Positions 7,529-15,566 of a DNA stretch of 32,369 nucleotides are shown in pieces. A program made the position numbers and the translations under genes. Origin of the DNA: Alicyclobacillus shizuokensis NBRC 103103 (GTDB lineage: Bacteria > Bacillota > Bacilli > Alicyclobacillales > Alicyclobacillaceae); NCBI RefSeq assembly GCF_001552255.1, contig NZ_BCQV01000040.1, forward strand, positions 1-32,369, read 5' to 3'. How positions within the stretch are numbered: the first letter of the stretch is position 1; every line of letters begins with the position of its first letter. Under the pieces are notes generated by a model. That model did no database searches. It had not been told where the DNA came from and saw only the letters and a list, made by a program, of their open reading frames with translations.

Positions 7529-8305
7529 TCAATGCGCCGAGTGTGCGGCGCGTTTCGCTTGGGTAGGTCGTCCCTGGGCGGTCGGTACACCCAGGCGCGT
7601 GCCCCGGTAGTGCTCGGGCAGGATGGCAAACGTGTACCCATGTTGTTTCAGGTAGTGAATCACCTGTGGCAGCGCCTGGACGGTGTAGCGGCTGCTGGTG
7701 TCGATGCCGTCGTGCATCAGGATGATGGACCCAGGGCGTGTGTCGCGCTCCACGACACGCACGATGGGCTGGGCCTTGGTGGCTCGCCAGTCGTTGGTGT
7801 CCACCGTCCACATCGCGATGGGATGGCCGAGTTTGCGCACGGCGCGGACATTGTTCGGGTTCAGGATGCCCCCAGGCGGCCGGAAGTACATCGGCCGCAC
7901 GCCGCAGGCCGCCTCGATGGCGGCGTCCGCCCGCCGCACCTGTGCCTCCACCCAGCGTTGATTCTGGTCGACAATATAGGTGTGGTAATACCCGTGGTTG
8001 CCGATTTCGTGTCCCTCGCGGTGGATGCGCCGGACCAGCCACGGGTATTTCTGTGCCCGAAAGCCCAATACGAAAAAGGTCGCCTGTACGTGCTCCCGGC
8101 GCAGAATGTCCAGCACATACGGCGTCCACAGCGGGTTGGGTCCGTCGTCAAACGTGAGGTACACGACCTTGCTGGGCGCTGTCTCCGCCTCGGCTCGCAT
8201 GGGATGGCAAGACGCCCCAAGGGAAGCCGCGCCCACGACGCAGACCAGGCAAAGTGCAGACAACCAGCGCCTTGGAGCGGGTAAGGTTATCGGAAACCAA
8301 CGCAT
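7529..8305 (-). CDS. secreted polysaccharide deacetylase (NodB domain)
   Basis: A carbohydrate esterase family 4 protein, 258 aa, that would remove N-acetyl groups from peptidoglycan or a related polymer outside the membrane. A basic N-terminus and hydrophobic stretch (about residues 12-31) form a signal peptide or anchor. The NodB motifs are complete: TFDDGPN (51-57, catalytic and metal Asp 53/54), HEIGNHGYYH (99-108, metal His 104 and 108), RPPGG (142-146), and a late LMHDG with the catalytic His. The tail is rich in Gln, Arg and Ala. The start is ATG with GGTGAG about 8 nt upstream. In spore formers such enzymes (PdaA/PdaB-like) modify cortex or vegetative wall; which applies here is not clear. 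It lies downstream of a terminated LysM-3D gene, so it is probably transcribed separately. Confidence 0.9.
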   Translation of the reverse strand: MRWFPITLPAPRRWLSALCLVCVVGAASLGASCHPMRAEAETAPSKVVYLTFDDGPNPLWTPYVLDILRREHVQATFFVLGFRAQKYPWLVRRIHREGHEIGNHGYYHTYIVDQNQRWVEAQVRRADAAIEAACGVRPMYFRPPGGILNPNNVRAVRKLGHPIAMWTVDTNDWRATKAQPIVRVVERDTRPGSIILMHDGIDTSSRYTVQALPQVIHYLKQHGYTFAILPEHYRGTRLGVPTAQGRPTQAKRAAHSAH

Positions 8306-8351
8306 GACCGCATCTCACCCCTGTCCGAGTATGCGCTGCGCGGCGCTCTTT

Positions 8352-8387
8352 ATGCAGAAACAGCCAGGGGGCTGTTCCCCTGGCTGT
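8352..8387 (-). terminator. intrinsic terminator of the LysM-3D gene
   Basis: On the minus strand an 11-bp stem, ACAGCCAGGGG / CCCCTGGCTGT (8377-8387 and 8360-8370), with a 6-nt loop is followed by TTTCTGCA. It sits about 75 nt after the LysM-3D stop codon and before the deacetylase start. Confidence 0.7.
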
Positions 8388-8460
8388 GCGTCCGATGTGC
8401 CGTGTGCGGGCTTGAGTGGGACACCCTCGTCTCCTGGCCACACAAGGTCTTGCGGTACTT

Positions 8461-9339
8461 CTAGTTGAGGACGTAGACTTTCACCTGCTGGACACCAAAA
8501 TCACTGGCATGGGCGGAACTGGTCGGCACGTAGATGTCGATCCGGTTGCCGTGGATGGAGCTGCCCACATCGGCCGCGTGGGCTATCATGCCGCCGGCCG
8601 GCAGACCGTCAAACGAATACCCGGTGACATAAACAGTGGAACCGAGGGGAATGACGGACGGATCGACCGCGATGGTGCCGAGCTTGAGCGGATGGCCATA
8701 ATAGTCGACCGGACCCCAGCCGTTTTCCGCCGCTGCCGCGGTGTACGCGGTGGCGGTGCAGGTGATCTCCTTCTGGTACGACGCGGGCGCTCCACTGTGC
8801 GCGGCCGCGCTGGTTTGAGCGGCAGAAGCCGCGTGCGTTGTGGTGTCCGCCTGCGATCCCGGATATGCGCGCGCCGCATGGCGCTCCGGCTGCGCCTGAA
8901 CCTCAGCTGCCTGTGTACCGGCCGGCGTGCTGTGCGTCGCAGGCACCCAGACCTGTGACCCAATCTGCAGCTTATATGGGTTTACTTTCGGATTCAGGGC
9001 TAGGATGGATTGCAGGCTGGCACCCAAACGGCGAGAGATCTTCCAAAACGTGTCGCCTGGTTGAATCGTGTACGCCCGGCGGCTGCGAACATCCTTGGCT
9101 GCGGTGGTTTCCGGCAGACGGATTTTCAACCCCGGGTACAGGTCCAACGGATTCTTGTCTGGGTTTGCGGCCAGAAGTTTGAACAGCGGGATGTGCTGCC
9201 GTTGGGAAATAGACCAAAAGGTATCATTGCCGCGAACGGTGTAGGTGCGTGTGGCGGCCATGGCGGGCACCGACATGGCCGCTAGGGTGCACCCGGCCGT
9301 GGCCAGCGACAGACTCCACTTCTTAACAGACAGACGCAA
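8461..9339 (-). CDS. secreted LysM-LysM-3D domain cell-wall protein
   Basis: A predicted exported peptidoglycan-active protein, 292 aa from TTG 9339. A signal peptide (MRLSVKKW then a hydrophobic core, cleavage after VPAMA) precedes two LysM repeats. They start at 'TYTVRGNDTFWSISQR' and 'AYTIQPGDTFWKISRR' and end in IRLPE and VWVPA. An Ala/Gln/Thr-rich linker of about 50 residues follows. The C-terminal 3D domain contains TATAYTA, the Asp-Pro of AVDPSVIPLGS, and the Asp residues of HAADVGSSIHGNRIDIY. The 3D fold is shared with lytic transglycosylases (MltA, RpfB/YocH-type hydrolases). The TTG start is chosen because AAAGGAG (9348-9354) lies 8 nt upstream and gives a proper signal peptide. It is preceded by a c-di-AMP riboswitch and followed by a terminator. 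Confidence 0.9.
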   Translation of the reverse strand: MRLSVKKWSLSLATAGCTLAAMSVPAMAATRTYTVRGNDTFWSISQRQHIPLFKLLAANPDKNPLDLYPGLKIRLPETTAAKDVRSRRAYTIQPGDTFWKISRRLGASLQSILALNPKVNPYKLQIGSQVWVPATHSTPAGTQAAEVQAQPERHAARAYPGSQADTTTHAASAAQTSAAAHSGAPASYQKEITCTATAYTAAAAENGWGPVDYYGHPLKLGTIAVDPSVIPLGSTVYVTGYSFDGLPAGGMIAHAADVGSSIHGNRIDIYVPTSSAHASDFGVQQVKVYVLN

Positions 9340-9356
9340 TCGATTCACTCCTTTGG

Positions 9357-9510
9357 TTGCCGACGAGGTTAGTTGTCGGGTTCGGGTTGTGAGTGTCAAC
9401 CCTGCGCACACGCTGCCGCGCTGCGGTTCACCCCAAGCCTGTCATCGCTGGCAGGCGCGAAAATCCCCCGTACTTCATGGCATGGAAGTTTTGGCCCAAA
9501 CAGCGTAACA
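9357..9510 (-). promoter_or_regulatory. c-di-AMP riboswitch (ydaO/yuaA type)
   Basis: On the minus strand, the leader of the LysM-3D gene carries the conserved blocks of the ydaO/yuaA riboswitch in the right order. CGGGGGA (9470-9464) is followed by a GCCTG...CAGGC hairpin, then GGGGTGAACC (9434-9425), a variable arm, and the 3' block CCGAACCCGACAACTAACC (9385-9367) followed by CTCGTCGGC. The last block is close to the 'CCGAACCCGUCAGCUAACC' I recall from actinobacterial rpf leaders. The 5' limit is approximate. This RNA class binds cyclic di-AMP and lowers expression of cell-wall hydrolases and K+ transport genes. The aptamer ends only 4 nt before the AAAGGAG ribosome binding site, so control by blocking translation is plausible. 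Confidence 0.85.
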
Positions 9511-9579
9511 TGGGAGGTGGACAAGGGAAACCCGCAAATGATGGCGATGAGACCAACAGGATGCCAGAGCCGGTAGAGT

Positions 9580-10902
9580 CTAGCTTCGTGGATCGCTGGA
9601 TTTTCTCACCTGCTGTAGCAGGTGCAGGTAAGGGGCGATGTCGGCTGCGGTGATCCAGTACAGGTGCCGCGGATTGGATTGATTGACGCGACCGAACCAC
9701 CGCACGCACACCCCATAGGCAAGCAGGTAGGAAAGGGTCGAGGCGCAGGCGGCGCCCGGCAGTCCGGCGACAGGAATCCCGAGACCGCAGCAGGCCAGGT
9801 TGGTGAGCAGGGAGAGCGAATTCATCCAGACGGCCGTGCGCGGGTGCCCGAGTTGATGAATGGGAAACTGCACGATGACGTTGCTGGCCGCCTTGGCCAC
9901 CAAGCCGGGCAACAGCAAGAGTGCAGGCAGAACCGCGTCTTCATAGCGGTGACCAAACACGGCCGGTATGAACCATGGATAGACGACGGCCAGACAGAGT
10001 GCAGCCGCGCCAGCGGCCAGCAGGGTGTGCCGCGAAGATGTCTCCACTACAGCCACGGCGTCGGCCCGGTCCAGCCCGGCCAAACGCTGGTACACCACTT
10101 GCACCAGTGAAGTCGATACCTGCAGCAGCACCTCACCGGCGGTCAACGAGATGGCGTAATCAGATGCTGCGGATGGGCCGACGAGGGCGATGACCATCCA
10201 GAAGTCCGCGCGGTAATTTGCGTAGTTGACCAGATTGGCGGACGATTGCCAAGCACCGAAGCGCAGAAGGCCTCGGATGTGGCTGCGGGAGGGGCGCCAT
10301 CGCCACGCCCCCGGTCCCAGCTGGCGGTAGGCGGCTCTAAGTCCAATCAAGGCGGCCGCTGCCCAACTGGCCAACCAGGCCGCGTAGGTCAACAGGAGAG
10401 CGTGGGTGTGGGCGCCAGGGCTAGCCAAGGCGAGAGCATAGAGCAGGAGAAAGCCGAGGGGCTGGGCAGAGTTGATCCGGTTCAACCATGCGAGGGACGA
10501 GACTCCCTGCAGAAGACTGTTGCTGTAGCCCACGAGGGCGGAGAACGCCAGCGCCGGGGCGGCCCAATAGACGGATGTGGGCAATGGTCCTGGCAAGGCT
10601 GCCAATCCGACCGACAACAGGCACACCGCGCACAGCGACAATAGCAGCATCGGCGGGTTGGCGGCCTGGACAAGCGCCAGCCGCCCGTCCCGCTGCTTGG
10701 CCAATCCTCGGGCCTGGTAGGTGGCAAAGCCGTTCATCCACGTCTGGCCCAACAAGACGATGGTCGTGGTCAGCTGAAAATCGCCACGTTCCGCTTTTCC
10801 CAACGCCCGAGCGGTCAATACACTGCCGGCAAAGGCCAGCACGGACACGGTGAGTTTGTAGACGAAAGTGCGAGCTGTTAACGACGAGGTCCGCATATGC
10901 AT
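9580..10902 (-). CDS. Wzx/MATE-type polysaccharide flippase (MOP superfamily)
   Basis: A 440-residue integral membrane protein with about 12-14 hydrophobic segments, in the arrangement of lipid-linked oligosaccharide flippases. The N-terminus (SSLTARTFVYKLTVSVLAFAGSVLTARALGKAERGDFQL) is typical: helix 1, then 'TARALG..ERG' in the first loop. The middle has 'FGAWQSSANLVNYANYRADFWMVI', the conserved start of the second repeat. It would move an undecaprenyl-linked glycan across the membrane. No glycosyltransferases or polymerase lie nearby, so it is an orphan and its glycan is unknown. ATG 10902 and ATG 10896 are both possible starts. Its 5' end is only about 50 nt from the divergent phosphorylase gene. 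Confidence 0.8.
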   Translation of the reverse strand: MHMRTSSLTARTFVYKLTVSVLAFAGSVLTARALGKAERGDFQLTTTIVLLGQTWMNGFATYQARGLAKQRDGRLALVQAANPPMLLLSLCAVCLLSVGLAALPGPLPTSVYWAAPALAFSALVGYSNSLLQGVSSLAWLNRINSAQPLGFLLLYALALASPGAHTHALLLTYAAWLASWAAAALIGLRAAYRQLGPGAWRWRPSRSHIRGLLRFGAWQSSANLVNYANYRADFWMVIALVGPSAASDYAISLTAGEVLLQVSTSLVQVVYQRLAGLDRADAVAVVETSSRHTLLAAGAAALCLAVVYPWFIPAVFGHRYEDAVLPALLLLPGLVAKAASNVIVQFPIHQLGHPRTAVWMNSLSLLTNLACCGLGIPVAGLPGAACASTLSYLLAYGVCVRWFGRVNQSNPRHLYWITAADIAPYLHLLQQVRKSSDPRS

Positions 10903-10930
10903 TGGTGTGGCTCAAAATGGGTGATGCTAA
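10902..10930 (+). promoter_or_regulatory. possible promoter of the Pdp-Cdd gene
   Basis: TTGGTG (10902-10907), 17 nt, TGCTAA (10925-10930). It is a weak match but the only candidate in the roughly 50-nt gap to the divergent flippase gene, whose start codon it overlaps. Confidence 0.25.
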
Positions 10931-10952
10931 TCACAATTCAGGTGGTGAGCGG

Positions 10953-12746
10953 ATGCGCGCAGTGGATCTCATCCATAAAAAGCGGTTGGGACTGGAGTTG
11001 GCGGCGGAGGAACTGAAAGCTCTGGTGGCCGGGTATGTCGCCGGCGAGGTGGCTGATTATCAGATGAGCGCGTTTGCAATGGCCGTAATGCTGCAGGGGA
11101 TGACCAACGCGGAGGCTGCGCACCTGACGTCAGCCATGGCAGCCTCGGGCGAGCAGCTCGATTGGTCTGACCTTCCCGGTGTCATTGTGGACAAACACAG
11201 CACGGGTGGCGTTGGCGACACCACGACGCTCGTCCTGGCGCCGCTTGTGGCGGCCGCCGGAGCGACGGTCGTCAAGATGTCCGGCCGGGGACTGGGCCAC
11301 ACCGGCGGCACCATTGACAAGCTGGAGTCCATCCCCGGCTTTCGCACCGCCTTAACGGACGACGAGATACGCGCCCAGGCAGGGCGGATTGGTCTGGCGG
11401 TGGCGGCGCAGACGCAGGCGTTGGCGCCGGCGGACAAAAAGTTGTACGCGCTGCGCGATGTGACGGACACCGTCGAGTCCATCCCGCTCATCGCCAGTTC
11501 GGTCATGAGCAAGAAACTGGCTGCCGGGGCGGACGCCATTGTGCTGGATGTGAAAGTCGGCGCCGGTGCGTTCATGAAGGATGTGGCCAGCGCGCGCCTG
11601 TTGGCCTGCCTGATGGTCGATATTGGCCGGCGGGCCGGGCGTCGCGTATGCGCCCTGTTGACGCGCATGGATGAACCGCTCGGCTGGGCCATCGGCAATG
11701 CGTTGGAGGTGCGGGAAGCCATTCTAACCCTGCGCGGACGGGGGCCCGCCGATCTAACCGAGCTCTGCCTGCATCTGGGCGCTCAAATGCTCGTCATGGC
11801 CGGTCTGTCTGGGAGCGCCGGCGAGGCTCGCCAGCGTCTGCAGGAGGTCCTGGAGACGGGGCAGGCGCTGGCCAAGTTCAAACAGTTTGTCGCGGCCCAG
11901 GGCGGGGACCCGCGGGTTGCGGACGATTTGAGCCTGCTGCCGCAGGCGCCCGTGGTCGAGACGCTGCTGGCGCCGGAACAAGGCGTGGTTACGGCGATGC
12001 AGGCGGAGGCCATCGGGCGAGTGGCCATGGCGTTGGGGGCGGGGCGGGATCGCCAGGAGGATACCGTGGATGCCCGGGTGGGCCTGGTATTGCGCCGGAA
12101 AGTCGGGGAACCGGTGCGCCGTGGGGAGCCGCTGGTCGAGGTGCACGCGCGCACTGTGGATGAGGCGCAAAAGGCGCTGGAGACCTTGCGGGGACTGATT
12201 GAGATTCGCGACACGGAGCCGTTTGCGCGGCCGCTGGTGTTGGAGATCATCGGCGAAGAGAGTGTCGGCGAGGGTGTGAAGAACGAACCGGTTGTCGGTC
12301 AGAGAGAAGATATGCTAGAGGCTGTGGTATCGGGCGGACCACCGCAGGACTTGTTGCAGGCGGCCGCACGCGCACGCCAACGCGCTTATGTCCCTTACTC
12401 CGGGTTTGCGGTCGGCGCCGCCGTCCGGTTGGACGACGGTCGCGTGGTGGAGGGGGCCAATATGGAGAACGCGTCCTACGGGTTGACCCAATGCGCGGAG
12501 CGCACCGCTCTGTTCAGCGCGTTGATGCTGGGCGTCCGCCCTGAACACGGATCCGTGCGCGAGCTGCTCGTGCTTGCCGACAGCCCGCAGCCGGTGACTC
12601 CATGCGGCGCCTGCCGTCAGGTCATGGCCGAGTTGTGTGGCCCCGAGACGCCTGTATGGTTGACGAACACGGACGGAACGGCCAAACGTGTACGGGTGGC
12701 TGATCTGCTGCCGCTGGCGTTTACGCAAGAACAAATGCGGAAATAG
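10953..12746 (+). CDS. pdp-cdd: pyrimidine-nucleoside phosphorylase fused to cytidine deaminase
   Basis: A 597-residue protein that joins two consecutive steps of pyrimidine salvage. Residues 1 to about 435 are a pyrimidine-nucleoside phosphorylase close to Bacillus Pdp, with KHSTGGVGDTTTL (from K81) and the family signature SGRGLGHTGGTIDKLE (110-125). It cleaves uridine, deoxyuridine or thymidine with phosphate. Residues about 454-597 are a complete tetramer-type cytidine deaminase: YVPYSGFAVGAAV, the CAE motif (C514, E516) and PCGAC (C551, C554), so three Cys zinc ligands and the proton-shuttle Glu are present. The deaminase would make uridine, the phosphorylase substrate. ATG 10953 has AGGTGG upstream and matches the Pdp N-terminus. 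An in-frame ATG at 12312 after a weak GAGAGAAGA could also start free deaminase. Confidence 0.93.
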   Translation: MRAVDLIHKKRLGLELAAEELKALVAGYVAGEVADYQMSAFAMAVMLQGMTNAEAAHLTSAMAASGEQLDWSDLPGVIVDKHSTGGVGDTTTLVLAPLVAAAGATVVKMSGRGLGHTGGTIDKLESIPGFRTALTDDEIRAQAGRIGLAVAAQTQALAPADKKLYALRDVTDTVESIPLIASSVMSKKLAAGADAIVLDVKVGAGAFMKDVASARLLACLMVDIGRRAGRRVCALLTRMDEPLGWAIGNALEVREAILTLRGRGPADLTELCLHLGAQMLVMAGLSGSAGEARQRLQEVLETGQALAKFKQFVAAQGGDPRVADDLSLLPQAPVVETLLAPEQGVVTAMQAEAIGRVAMALGAGRDRQEDTVDARVGLVLRRKVGEPVRRGEPLVEVHARTVDEAQKALETLRGLIEIRDTEPFARPLVLEIIGEESVGEGVKNEPVVGQREDMLEAVVSGGPPQDLLQAAARARQRAYVPYSGFAVGAAVRLDDGRVVEGANMENASYGLTQCAERTALFSALMLGVRPEHGSVRELLVLADSPQPVTPCGACRQVMAELCGPETPVWLTNTDGTAKRVRVADLLPLAFTQEQMRK

Positions 12747-12757
12747 GCGGAATCCAG

Positions 12758-12775
12758 TACAATGGTTGTTGTACT
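12758..12775. repeat. short inverted repeat ahead of pepF
   Basis: GTACAA-TGGTTG-TTGTAC, a perfect 6-bp inverted repeat with a 6-nt centre, lies 12 nt after the Pdp-Cdd stop and 80 nt before pepF. It contains TACAAT, which could act as a -10 hexamer, but no good -35 is seen. It may be an operator or chance. Confidence 0.3.
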
Positions 12776-12854
12776 CAGACCTGACAGTGCACAGCGGAGT
12801 GGATGTTTCACATTTGCTCGCTCCTTGGAGTTCAAAACGACAGGAGGTTTTGCA

Positions 12855-14708
12855 GTGGACCAGGCGCAGATTTTGCATCCCTTGGCGGCCGATGCCGCCG
12901 GCGCGTCGGCGGTTGATGTGCCGACTCGCGAGGAGATTGACGAGCAGTACAAATGGCACCTGGAGGATATGTATCCTTCTCTGCAGGCCTGGGAGAAAGA
13001 AGCGCAACAGGTGCGCCAGATGACCTCGCAGCTGCGGGCCATGAAAGGGACGGTAACCGAATCGCCACAAAAGCTGCTGGAGGCGTTGCGGCTGCAGGAC
13101 CAGATTGGCGAGCGCTTGGCGCGTCTGTACGCGTTTGCCCGCATGCGCCGGGACGAGAACAATGCCAACGCCACGTATCAGGCGCTCACCGACAAGGCGA
13201 CAGCGCTGTGGGTGGAGACCGAAGAGGCGAGGTCATATTTTGTCCCCGAGGTATTGGCGATGGACGAGGCGACGCTGCGGCGGTGGGTGGATGCGGAGGC
13301 GGAGCTGGGCCTTTATCGCTTCGTCATTGAGGAAATCCTGCGCGAAAAGCCGCACGTGCTCTCTGGTGAGGAGGAACAGATTCTGGCCGCGATGGGCGAG
13401 GTCGGCGACGCGCCCAGCCAGATCTTTACCATGTTTAACAACGCGGACATTCGTTTTCCGAAAGTCCGCGACGACGACGGTCAGGAGGTTGAGCTGACGC
13501 ACGGCCGCTACCTGCAGTTCTTGGAGAGCCGGAATCGAGAGGTTCGGGAAGGCGCTTTTCGGGCCATGTACGAGACGTACGGCAAACACCGCAACACTCT
13601 GGCCGCCATCTACGGAGCCAGCGTGAAGAAGGATGTGTTTTACGCGCGCGTGCGCCGTTATCCGTCCGCCCGCGAGATGGCGTTGTTCGCGGACGACGTC
13701 CCGGTCTCGGTTTACGACAACCTGATTGAGGCTGTGCACGAGGCGCTGCCGGCCCTGCACAAATATCTGTCCCTGCGCAAACGGGTGCTTGGACTGGACG
13801 AGTTGCACCTGTATGATTTATATACGCCCATCGTCGCTGAAGTGGACATGAAGGTGCCGTACGAAGAGGCGGTGGAAACCGTGCTCGAGGCGGTGTCGGT
13901 GCTGGGGAGCGACTACCGGCGGACGGCGGAGAACGGAGTGAAGGGCGGCTGGGTCGACGTCTACGAAACCCGCGGCAAGACCAGCGGCGCGTACTCCTGG
14001 GGAGCGTACGGCGTGCACCCGTTCATCTTGCTCAACTACCGCGACACGCTGGACAACATGTTCACGCTGGCGCATGAACTCGGTCACGCCATGCACACGC
14101 ATTATTCCCACAGCGCCCAGCCGTATGTTTATTCCAGTTACACCATCTTCGTCGCCGAGGTGGCCTCGACGCTGAACGAGAATCTGCTTCTGCATCACCT
14201 GCTGGGGCAAACGGACGATCCCAAACAACGGGCCTACCTATTGAATCATCAGCTGGAGACCATCCGCGGCACGTTGTTTCGGCAGACCATGTTCGCCGAA
14301 TTTGAAAAGTTGACCCACGAACACGTCGAGGCAGGCGAAGCGTTGACGCCGGAATGGCTGTGCGACACCTATTACCGTCTCAACGAGCAGTTTTTTGGCG
14401 CGGTCTGCATAGTCGACAAGGATATCGCTTTGGAGTGGTCGCGCATTCCCCACTTCTATACGCCATTTTACGTGTACAAGTACGCTACGGGTCTGTCCGC
14501 CGCGACCGCCTTGGCCCAGAAGATCTTGAGCGAGGGTAGGGGGGCGGTCAGCCGCTATATCGAGTTTCTCAAGAGCGGCGGCTCGGACCATCCCATTCCG
14601 TTGTTGCGCAAGGCGGGCGTCGACATGGAATCGCCGGAACCGGTGCGCTCGACCTTGGAACTGTTCAGCCAGCGCGTGGATGAACTGGAAGGGTTGTTGA
14701 CGAGGTAA
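12855..14708 (+). CDS. pepF: oligoendopeptidase F
   Basis: A cytoplasmic M3-family zinc metallopeptidase that degrades short peptides, 617 aa, usual for PepF. The zinc site is HELGH at residues 407-411 (H407, E408, H411), with the downstream ligand E435 in AEVASTLNE. The region before it (GAYSWGAYGVHPFILLNYRDTLDN) and the late HFYTPFYVYKYATG segment with its Tyr residues are typical of the family. GTG 12855 is chosen because AGGAGG (12843-12848) lies 6 nt upstream; the frame is open further upstream without a comparable site. The N-terminal 20 residues are Ala-rich. A GC hairpin follows the stop. Confidence 0.93.
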   Translation: MDQAQILHPLAADAAGASAVDVPTREEIDEQYKWHLEDMYPSLQAWEKEAQQVRQMTSQLRAMKGTVTESPQKLLEALRLQDQIGERLARLYAFARMRRDENNANATYQALTDKATALWVETEEARSYFVPEVLAMDEATLRRWVDAEAELGLYRFVIEEILREKPHVLSGEEEQILAAMGEVGDAPSQIFTMFNNADIRFPKVRDDDGQEVELTHGRYLQFLESRNREVREGAFRAMYETYGKHRNTLAAIYGASVKKDVFYARVRRYPSAREMALFADDVPVSVYDNLIEAVHEALPALHKYLSLRKRVLGLDELHLYDLYTPIVAEVDMKVPYEEAVETVLEAVSVLGSDYRRTAENGVKGGWVDVYETRGKTSGAYSWGAYGVHPFILLNYRDTLDNMFTLAHELGHAMHTHYSHSAQPYVYSSYTIFVAEVASTLNENLLLHHLLGQTDDPKQRAYLLNHQLETIRGTLFRQTMFAEFEKLTHEHVEAGEALTPEWLCDTYYRLNEQFFGAVCIVDKDIALEWSRIPHFYTPFYVYKYATGLSAATALAQKILSEGRGAVSRYIEFLKSGGSDHPIPLLRKAGVDMESPEPVRSTLELFSQRVDELEGLLTR

Positions 14709-14728
14709 CGCCATGGGACCGCAAAGGG

Positions 14729-14754
14729 GCCGCCGTTGTGGCGGCATCCGTCTT
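14729..14754 (+). terminator. hairpin after pepF
   Basis: GCCGCC-GTTGT-GGCGGC (14729-14745), then ATCCGTCTT. The stem is stable but the U-tract is poor. It could reduce read-through into the GNAT gene 33 nt further on. Confidence 0.35.
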
Positions 14755-14777
14755 GTCGGGCAAAGGATGGGGGATTC

Positions 14778-15566
14778 ATGCCGAACACGTGGCGCAGGTG
14801 GGTGGCTATCCTTTCGGTGGTCTGCGCTGTCTTCGGGGTTGCGGCGTGCGTAGCCGATTCCGTGCGCGGGCAGTCCGTTCCTCTGTGGGATTGGGCGGTC
14901 ATGATTTACGGCGGCGTGTTCAGTCTGTTTTTGATCTTTGACTATGTGGGCCGGACGTTGGCGATGGCGCGCCGGGCTGCCGATGCGCGCCGAGGGCCGT
15001 TGCCCTCTCGCCGGCCCGTTCCCCCAGAGCGCAGCGTGGTGATGGCCGAATCCCCCCAGTCGCTGCAGTTGACGCGCGTTCGCGCGGCTGATAAGGAATG
15101 GTTCGATACCATGGCGCGAGCCGCCGCAACCGAGGTGGCGGCGCTTGAACACGGGCGTCCCGGTGCGACTGCTTGCCGCATCGAGCAGATCAACGTGCAA
15201 GCATGGCTCGATTCACCGCAGACGTACACCTTCTTCTTCCTGGCCGGCGCAGAGCGGGTGGGTGCCTGCGCCGTGGAGTCTTCCCGTTCCCTTGCCTTGC
15301 TTCGGATGTTCTATGTGGAGAGCCAGTGGCGCCGCCGGCACATCGGCAGGATGGCCATGCAGGAGCTGCTTCAGTTTCTGTCACTTGCAGGCTTTGAGCG
15401 CGTCCTGGTGGAAGTGGCGCGTACCAATCTGCGGGCACGCAATTTCTTTGCGGTGTGCGGGTTTCGGCCGACCGGGGCAGAGGAAGGCGAGGCGGACGTG
15501 TGGGAACGTCGTTTGCAGGCGTCCGGCGACAACGAGGCGGCGCCGGCGGACGGACTAAGCGGTTGA
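14778..15566 (+). CDS. two-helix membrane protein with a GNAT acetyltransferase domain
   Basis: A 262-residue protein with two parts. Residues about 6-60 form two hydrophobic helices (RWVAILSVVCAVFGVAACV and WAVMIYGGVFSLFLIFDYV). They are followed by a basic, Arg/Pro-rich stretch (about 60-90) that should lie in the cytoplasm. Residues about 95-245 look like a GNAT N-acetyltransferase. The acetyl-CoA loop is MFYVESQWRRRHIGRMAMQ (an R-x-x-x-G/A-type motif A), and motif B is VEVARTNLRARNFFAVCGF, the usual 'N..A..FY...GF' pattern with Phe in place of Tyr. ATG 14778 has a GGATGGGGGA site. The substrate is unknown; proximity to the membrane is inferred. It converges on the kinase gene, and the two 3' ends overlap by 12 nt. 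Confidence 0.7.
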   Translation: MPNTWRRWVAILSVVCAVFGVAACVADSVRGQSVPLWDWAVMIYGGVFSLFLIFDYVGRTLAMARRAADARRGPLPSRRPVPPERSVVMAESPQSLQLTRVRAADKEWFDTMARAAATEVAALEHGRPGATACRIEQINVQAWLDSPQTYTFFFLAGAERVGACAVESSRSLALLRMFYVESQWRRRHIGRMAMQELLQFLSLAGFERVLVEVARTNLRARNFFAVCGFRPTGAEEGEADVWERRLQASGDNEAAPADGLSG

